DNA of 9,112 nt from Pseudomonadota bacterium (GTDB lineage Bacteria > Pseudomonadota > Alphaproteobacteria > Sphingomonadales > Sphingomonadaceae): positions 1 to 9,112 of the forward strand of contig JAEZHP010000122.1 of assembly GCA_023416515.1 (NCBI GenBank). Direction: 5' to 3'. Positions 4,706 through 9,112 of this stretch are shown here, piece after piece. The notes beneath the pieces are model-generated. The model did no database searches. It worked only from the letters and a program-made list of their open reading frames with translations, and was not told the DNA's origin. Both the position numbers and the translations under genes were made by a program. Positions within the stretch are counted from its first letter, which is position 1; every line of letters starts with the position of its first letter.

Positions 4706-7105
4706 GTGCTCGAGCCCGCCGAACGGCGTCCCCGCAACCGCTCGCTCGCCCTCATCCTGCTCGGCGGTCTGTTCGCTCTCATCGGCCTCGTTCTCGCAAT
4801 AGGCGGCGCCTGGCTCGCGATCCTCGGCGGCTCGATCTATTACCTTCTCGCCGGCTTGGGCCTGGTCGCTTCGGGAGTGTTGCTGGTCCGGCGCCGGACG
4901 CTCGGCGCCTGGGTCTATCTCGGCGTCTTCGCGCTCACCGTCCTGTGGGCGTTCTGGGAGACCGGGCTCGACGGCTGGGCGCTGGTTCCACGCATCATCG
5001 GCCCGGCCGTCCTCGCCATCCTCGTCGTCCTTGCGCTGCCTCTGCTCGCTCCGGAGCGGTGGCGCTGGGGCCGGGCGATCGGCGGTGCGGCCGCGATCCT
5101 CGTTGTGCTGCTCGCCGGCGCGATCCTGATCTCGATCGTCAATCGCACCTCCGCCGGACCGCTTCCGGGGCCGATCGCCGCCGCCGCGAGCGACACCGCC
5201 CGGATGCAGGCCGGCGCCGACTGGCCGGCTTATGGCGGCAGCGAGAGCGCTCGGCGCTATTCGCCGCTCGCCCAGATCACGCCCGACAATGTCGCTCGGC
5301 TCGAACGCGCGTGGGTTTTCAATACCGGCGAGCTTCCCGAACAGCGCTACGGCGCCGAGACCACCCCTCTCAAGGTCGGCGACTCGCTCTACCTGTGCAC
5401 CGGCAAGAACGTCATGATCGCGCTCGACCCGGTCACCGGCCGCCAGCGCTGGCGCTTCGACCCGCAGGTCGCCGACGAGTGGATCCCCTACACCGCCGCC
5501 TGCCGCGGAGTGTCCTACTACGCCGTGCCCGGCGCCGATCCGAACAGCCTGTGCGCGGCGCGAATCATCGAAGGCACCCTCGACGGCCGCCTGATCGCGG
5601 TCGACTCCCGAACCGGCCGGCCTTGTCCGCAATTCGGCTCGAACGGACAGGTCGACATCAAGGCGGGGATGGGTCCGGTCTTCCCCGGGATGGTGTCGAT
5701 CAACTCGCCGCCGACCATCGTCAGGGGCGTCGTCGTCACCGGCCACCAGGTGCTCGACGGTCAGCGCCGCGATGCGCCGTCGGGAGTCATCCAGGGCTTC
5801 GATGCCGTCACCGGCGCCAAGCGCTGGGCGTGGGACATGGTCCATCCCGACTGGACCGGCGATCCGCCGGCCGGCCAGATGTACGCACGCGGCACCCCCA
5901 ACATGTGGACCATCGCCAGCGGCGACGAGCAGCTCGGCCTGGTCTATCTGCCGATGGGCAATTCGGCGGTCGATTACTGGAGCTCGAGCAGGACTCCGCA
6001 GGAGAATCGCTACGCCACCTCGCTGGTCGCTCTCGACGTCACGACCGGCCGCCCGAGCTGGAGTTTCCAGGCCGTCCACAACGACGTGTGGGACTATGAT
6101 TTCGGCGGCCAGGCGACGCTCGTCGACTTTCCGGTAGGGCAGGGACGGGTGCCCGCCCTCGTCCTCCCGAGCAAGCAGGGCGACATCTACATCCTCGACC
6201 GCCGTACCGGCCGGCCTCTCTTCCCGGTTCAAGAGCGCCCGGTTCCGCAGGGCGGAGTCGAGCCGGAGCAGCGCTCGGCGACCCAGCCTTTCTCGGCCTA
6301 TCACACGCTCGCTTTCCCCGCCCTCACCGAGCGCGACATGTGGGGGATGTCGCCGATCGACCAGATGGTCTGCCGGATCCAGTTCCGCCGAGCCTCCTAT
6401 GAGGGGCCGTACACGCCGCCGGTCTCGGATCGCCGCTCGGTCGAATATCCCGGCTACAATGGCGGCACCGACTGGGGCGGAGTGGCCGTCGATCCGGTCC
6501 GCGGAGTGATCGTCGCCAACTATAATGACATGCCCAATTATGTGCGCCTCGTCCCGCGCGCGGAGGCTGACCGGCTAGGCTGGGCGCCGCGAAGCGAGGC
6601 GCGCGGCGGCAGCATGGGCAGCGGCGCCGAAGGTGCCGGCGACCCGCAATGGGGCTCGCCTTATGCGGTCGACGTCAATGCCGGCTGGCGGCTGCCCTTC
6701 ACCGGCCTATTGTGCAAGGAGCCGCCCTACGGCGGCATCCGCGCCATCGAGCTGTCGACCGGCCGGACCATCTGGGACCGCCCGCTCGGCACCGCGCGCC
6801 GCAACGGTCCGTGGGGCATCCCGTCGATGCTCCCCTTCAACATCGGCACTCCCAACAACGGCGGAGCGGTGGTGACCGCCGGCGGCCTCGTCTTCATCGC
6901 CGCGGCGACCGACGACCTCATCCGCGCCATCGACATCCGAACCGGCGATACCCTTTGGCAGGATGCCCTTCCCGCGGGCGGCCAGGCGGGGGCGATGACC
7001 TATGAAGCCAATGGCCGCCAATATGTGGTGATCATGGCCGCCGGCCATCACTTCATGGAGACGCCCGGCGGCGACTCGCTGATCGCCTATGCGCTTCCGC
7101 AATGA
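4706..7105 (+). CDS. Membrane-bound PQQ-dependent dehydrogenase (glucose/quinate/shikimate family)
   Basis: A 799-residue quinoprotein, the same size as E. coli Gcd. Five N-terminal helices (about 13-34, 44-61, 67-86, 95-115, 124-145) anchor it in the inner membrane. The remainder is a periplasmic beta-propeller with PQQ, passing electrons to ubiquinone. The propeller begins WPAYGGSESARRYSPLAQIT (173-192). Repeated (A/F)xDxxTGxxxW-type blade motifs occur near 239, 365, 442, 680 and 741. Asp463 in VHNDVWDYDF and Lys490 in LPSKQGDIYILDRRTG match the catalytic Asp466 and Lys493 of E. coli Gcd with identical spacing. The residue aligned to Gcd His262, important for glucose, appears to be Thr263 (PYTAACRGVSYY), so the substrate may be another sugar, polyol or cyclic acid; no symbol is given for that reason. 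The GTG start has AGGAGG five bases upstream. No PQQ biosynthesis genes are nearby. Confidence 0.93.
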   Translation: MLEPAERRPRNRSLALILLGGLFALIGLVLAIGGAWLAILGGSIYYLLAGLGLVASGVLLVRRRTLGAWVYLGVFALTVLWAFWETGLDGWALVPRIIGPAVLAILVVLALPLLAPERWRWGRAIGGAAAILVVLLAGAILISIVNRTSAGPLPGPIAAAASDTARMQAGADWPAYGGSESARRYSPLAQITPDNVARLERAWVFNTGELPEQRYGAETTPLKVGDSLYLCTGKNVMIALDPVTGRQRWRFDPQVADEWIPYTAACRGVSYYAVPGADPNSLCAARIIEGTLDGRLIAVDSRTGRPCPQFGSNGQVDIKAGMGPVFPGMVSINSPPTIVRGVVVTGHQVLDGQRRDAPSGVIQGFDAVTGAKRWAWDMVHPDWTGDPPAGQMYARGTPNMWTIASGDEQLGLVYLPMGNSAVDYWSSSRTPQENRYATSLVALDVTTGRPSWSFQAVHNDVWDYDFGGQATLVDFPVGQGRVPALVLPSKQGDIYILDRRTGRPLFPVQERPVPQGGVEPEQRSATQPFSAYHTLAFPALTERDMWGMSPIDQMVCRIQFRRASYEGPYTPPVSDRRSVEYPGYNGGTDWGGVAVDPVRGVIVANYNDMPNYVRLVPRAEADRLGWAPRSEARGGSMGSGAEGAGDPQWGSPYAVDVNAGWRLPFTGLLCKEPPYGGIRAIELSTGRTIWDRPLGTARRNGPWGIPSMLPFNIGTPNNGGAVVTAGGLVFIAAATDDLIRAIDIRTGDTLWQDALPAGGQAGAMTYEANGRQYVVIMAAGHHFMETPGGDSLIAYALPQ

Positions 7106-7123
7106 GTCCCGTTTTCGCCGCCT

Positions 7124-7462
7124 TCAGTCGAGGCCGAACCGGCGCCGCCAGCTGTCGTCGAGCAGGTCCTGAACCTCTTCATGCTTCTTGATGTAGGCGG
7201 CGAAGAAGGGACAAATCGGAATGACCTTGAGCCCGCGTTCCCGCGCCGCGGCGAGGCCGGCGCGGATCAGCGCCGATCCGACGCCCTTGCCCTCATGCTC
7301 CGGCGGCACCTCGGTATGGGTGAACATGATCGTCCCGTTGGGGAGGGTATATTCGGCGATCGCCAAGGCATCGCCAAGGTCGATCTCGAAGCGGCGGCGC
7401 TCTTCATTGTCGCTCACCACCCACTCGGTCCTGCCGCTCTCTTCCCGTTCCATCAGCGGCAA
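7124..7462 (-). CDS. Small GNAT-type N-acetyltransferase
   Basis: A compact acetyltransferase of up to 112 residues, resembling the minimal GNAT family to which human NATD1 belongs (Pfam Acetyltransf_CG type). The acetyl-CoA loop is seen in EVPPEHEGKGVGSALIRAGL (51-70), with the GxGxG/A-like core at 58-62. The family's second block follows as ICPFFAAYIKKH (83-94), including the conserved Cys84-Pro85. The substrate is unknown. Start choice is uncertain: TTG at 7462 has GAGG six bases upstream, while the ATG at 7453, three codons later, has it 15 bases away. The protein is intact either way. It converges on the PQQ dehydrogenase with only 18 bases between stops and no terminator visible, and diverges from the DoxX gene across 96 bases. 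Confidence 0.85.
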   Translation of the reverse strand: MPLMEREESGRTEWVVSDNEERRRFEIDLGDALAIAEYTLPNGTIMFTHTEVPPEHEGKGVGSALIRAGLAAARERGLKVIPICPFFAAYIKKHEEVQDLLDDSWRRRFGLD

Positions 7463-7558
7463 TGTAGGCCTCGCGCTGGGCGGAGGGAACCGGCCAACAC
7501 GGCTATCGTTGCGGGAGCAACATGGTAGTCCTCGGGTGCTTCAACGCAGGAGGTTCGA

Positions 7559-7990
7559 ATGATCGACGAAGTCGGGATCACGCGCCGGGCGCCCTATGCC
7601 CTCGCTCTGCTGCGCATCGTCACCGGGCTGATCTTCCTTGAGCACGGGACCCAGAAGTTCCTCGGCTTTCCCGCCGGCGACATGGCCGGAATCGGGTGGG
7701 CCTTCGCCGATCTCGGCGCCTTCGCCGGGATCGTCGAGCTTGTCGCCGGCTTTCTGATCGCGATCGGCCTCTTCACGCGCCCCGCGGCCTTCATCGCGTC
7801 GGGCACAATGGCGGTCGCTTATTGGTACGCGCACGCGCCGATGGGGCCGTTCCCGGTCAACAATATGGGCGACGCCGCGATCCTCTACTGCTTCGTCTTC
7901 CTCTATCTCGTCTTCTCCGGCCCCGGTGCGTGGAGCGTCGACGGAATGATGAGGTCGCGCACGCACGTCGACGCGACCGCCCGGCCCTAG
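7559..7990 (+). CDS. DoxX family membrane protein
   Basis: A 143-residue inner-membrane protein of the DoxX type with four hydrophobic helices at about 12-28, 52-71, 76-92 and 105-121. Characteristic blocks are LLRIVTGLIFLEHGTQKFLG (18-37), the Gly/Glu-containing second helix FAGIVELVAGFLIAIGLFTR (55-74) and the third-helix block AFIASGTMAVAYWYAHAP (77-94). Biochemical role is poorly defined for the family; members have been linked to thiosulfate:quinone oxidation in archaea and to redox or oxidative-stress functions in bacteria, and nothing here points to one. The ATG at 7559 has AGGAGG (7548-7553) five bases before it, an ideal ribosome site. The PLD gene begins one base after its stop, suggesting a two-gene unit. 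Confidence 0.9.
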   Translation: MIDEVGITRRAPYALALLRIVTGLIFLEHGTQKFLGFPAGDMAGIGWAFADLGAFAGIVELVAGFLIAIGLFTRPAAFIASGTMAVAYWYAHAPMGPFPVNNMGDAAILYCFVFLYLVFSGPGAWSVDGMMRSRTHVDATARP

Positions 7991-8017
7991 CTTGCGAAGG
8001 GCGAGGCGGGCCTTTTT
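7983..8017 (+). terminator. Weak terminator-like hairpin after the DoxX gene
   Basis: GGCCC (7983-7987) pairs with GGGCC (8008-8012), directly followed by TTTTT (8013-8017), the only T-run of this kind in the window. The 20-base loop can fold further (CTT/AAG at 7991-7999). A 5-bp stem with a long loop is weak for an intrinsic terminator, and the element overlaps the proposed start of the PLD gene. It could attenuate read-through or be coincidence. Confidence 0.25.
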
Positions 8018-9112
8018 CGACAATGGTGATGCGGCGGCGGGCGGGGCGACCCCGGCCGCCGCGCCGCCTCCCGCTCCGTCCGGGGTTCATCTCCTTCCGG
8101 GAGCGCACGAGGCCTTCGCCGCCCGGGTCATGCTCGCAAGGGCCGCCAAGCGCAGCATCGATGCCCAATATTATATCTGGCACGGCGATCTCACCGGCTC
8201 GCTGCTGTTCGGCGAGCTCCTCGCGGCCGCTGAGCGCGGAGTCCGGGTCCGCCTTCTTCTCGACGATCACAACACGTCCGGCCTCGATCCGACCATCGCC
8301 GCGCTCGACTCCCATCCGAACATCGAAGTGCGGCTGTTCAATCCGTTCCGGATCCGCAAGCCGCGCCTGCTCGCTTTCCTGATCGACTTCCGCCGCCTCA
8401 ACCGGCGAATGCACAACAAGTCTTTCACCGTCGACGGCGAGGCTACGATCGTCGGCGGCCGCAATGTCGGCGACGAATATTTCGGCGCGGGCGAGGGCGC
8501 CCTGTTCGTCGATCTCGACGTGCTCGCCATAGGGCCGGTGGTGGAGGAGGTCTGCAACGACTTCGATCGCTACTGGACCAGCGCTCCGGCCGATCCCGCG
8601 AGCAAGGTCGTTGCTCCGCTCCGGGCCGCGCAGCGGAAGGATGTCGAGGCTCGCCTCGCCGCCAAGGCGTCGGATCCCAAGGCGCTCGCCTATCTCGCGG
8701 CGGTGGGCGAGCTGCCGAAGCCGGAGCAATTGCCGTTCGAATGGGCGCCGGTGCGGATGGTCAGCGACAATCCCGTCAAGGTCCTCGGCCGGGCGCGCCG
8801 CCGCGAGCTCATCCTTCGCAAGATGGTCGCGACGATGGGCGATCCGCGGCGGCGGGTCGACCTCGTCTCCGGCTATTTCGTCCCGACCCGGACTGGAACG
8901 CGCTCGCTAGCCGCGCTCGCCAGGCGCGGGGTCGACGTCAACATCCTCACCAATTCGCTCGAAGCGACCGACGTCCCCATCGTCCACGCCGGCTACGCAA
9001 AGTGGCGCAAGAAGCTGCTCCGGGCGGGGGTGCGGATCTTCGAGCTTCGCCGTCCCGACGCAGCGGCGCGGCCGCCGCGCCCGGCCAGGCGACGGCCGGG
9101 CACGGGCAGCGC
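7992..9112 (+). CDS. Phospholipase D / cardiolipin synthase-like protein, 3' end outside window
   Basis: An open frame that runs off the right edge; 373 residues are visible of a family usually near 470-520. It resembles ClsC/YmdC-type cardiolipin synthases, which join phosphatidyl groups at the membrane. The N-terminal block RSIDAQYYIWHGDLTGSLLF starts at residue 54. The first HxKxxxxD motif is HNKSFTVD (His141, Lys143, Asp148), followed by GGRNVGDEYF. The second half opens with VDLVSGYFVPT (from 289) and LTNSLEATDVPIVHAGY; its own HKD motif would lie just beyond 9112. The start is uncertain. The frame is closed by a stop at 7950-7952 and offers only TTG 7992, with no ribosome site but one base after the DoxX stop, or ATG 8130, which would remove conserved sequence (HLLPGAHEAFAARV). 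I prefer 7992. Residues 14-31 form an Ala/Pro-rich linker. Confidence 0.85.
   Translation, partial: MRRARRAFFDNGDAAAGGATPAAAPPPAPSGVHLLPGAHEAFAARVMLARAAKRSIDAQYYIWHGDLTGSLLFGELLAAAERGVRVRLLLDDHNTSGLDPTIAALDSHPNIEVRLFNPFRIRKPRLLAFLIDFRRLNRRMHNKSFTVDGEATIVGGRNVGDEYFGAGEGALFVDLDVLAIGPVVEEVCNDFDRYWTSAPADPASKVVAPLRAAQRKDVEARLAAKASDPKALAYLAAVGELPKPEQLPFEWAPVRMVSDNPVKVLGRARRRELILRKMVATMGDPRRRVDLVSGYFVPTRTGTRSLAALARRGVDVNILTNSLEATDVPIVHAGYAKWRKKLLRAGVRIFELRRPDAAARPPRPARRRPGTGS

Noticed and set aside
4211..6304. 697-codon open frame on the minus strand across the small ORF and the PQQ dehydrogenase
   Set aside because: It spans an intergenic gap and two real sense genes, has low-complexity charged content and no recognisable domain; it is an antisense shadow.
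7508..7521. GTTGC-GGGA-GCAAC inverted repeat in the GNAT/DoxX divergent gap
   Set aside because: A 5-bp stem with no T-run or recognisable operator context; probably chance.
4694..7556. Identical CAGGAGGTTC at 4694-4703 and 7547-7556
   Set aside because: Both are strong Shine-Dalgarno sites before start codons; sharing reflects the ribosome-binding consensus rather than a repeat element.
9079..9101. 8-bp GC inverted repeat with a 7-base loop at the right edge
   Set aside because: It lies within the open PLD coding frame in Arg/Pro/Gly codons that easily generate such symmetry, with no terminator features.

Overview
The window is GC-rich, densely packed bacterial DNA with strong G/C bias at third codon positions. 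The succinate dehydrogenase subunits, the soluble globin-type chemoreceptor, the membrane PQQ dehydrogenase and the DoxX/PLD genes together suggest an alphaproteobacterium. A sphingomonad is most likely, but this is inferred from protein character and not from a marker gene. No rRNA, tRNA, CRISPR array, transposase or prophage gene was seen. The window looks like ordinary chromosome cut through two genes, one at each end.

Layout. On the minus strand at the left edge lies the first codons of a short-chain dehydrogenase (1-65), preceded in transcription order by a soluble chemoreceptor with an N-terminal globin-like sensor (143-1486). A palindrome-bearing intergenic region (1487-1654) separates it from a divergent plus-strand operon: sdhC (1655-2053), sdhD (2050-2439), sdhA (2439-4241) and a 104-residue tail-anchored unknown (4241-4555). 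All four overlap by 1 to 4 bases, so they are almost certainly translationally coupled. After a 150-base gap comes an 800-codon membrane-bound PQQ-dependent dehydrogenase (4706-7105). It converges on a small GNAT-type acetyltransferase (7462-7124, minus). A 96-base divergent gap leads to a DoxX-family membrane protein (7559-7990) and a phospholipase D/cardiolipin synthase-like gene (7992 to beyond 9112).

How the genes fit together. SdhCDA and the PQQ dehydrogenase both deliver electrons to the ubiquinone pool, SdhCDA from succinate on the cytoplasmic side and the PQQ enzyme from a periplasmic sugar or polyol. The middle of the window is therefore a respiratory-input segment. The iron-sulfur subunit gene sdhB, needed for a working complex II, is not where one would expect it after sdhA and is absent from the window. 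DoxX and the PLD enzyme point to membrane/envelope functions.

The best leads are: the missing sdhB with an uncharacterised coupled ORF in its place; a near-perfect 19-base AT-rich dyad with a CtrA-like TTAA-N7-TTAG layout between the chemoreceptor and sdhC; a sensor globin with no visible proximal histidine; a PQQ dehydrogenase lacking the histidine linked to glucose recognition; and a hairpin that could mask that gene's ribosome-binding site. I did not find a convincing wholly new multi-gene system.
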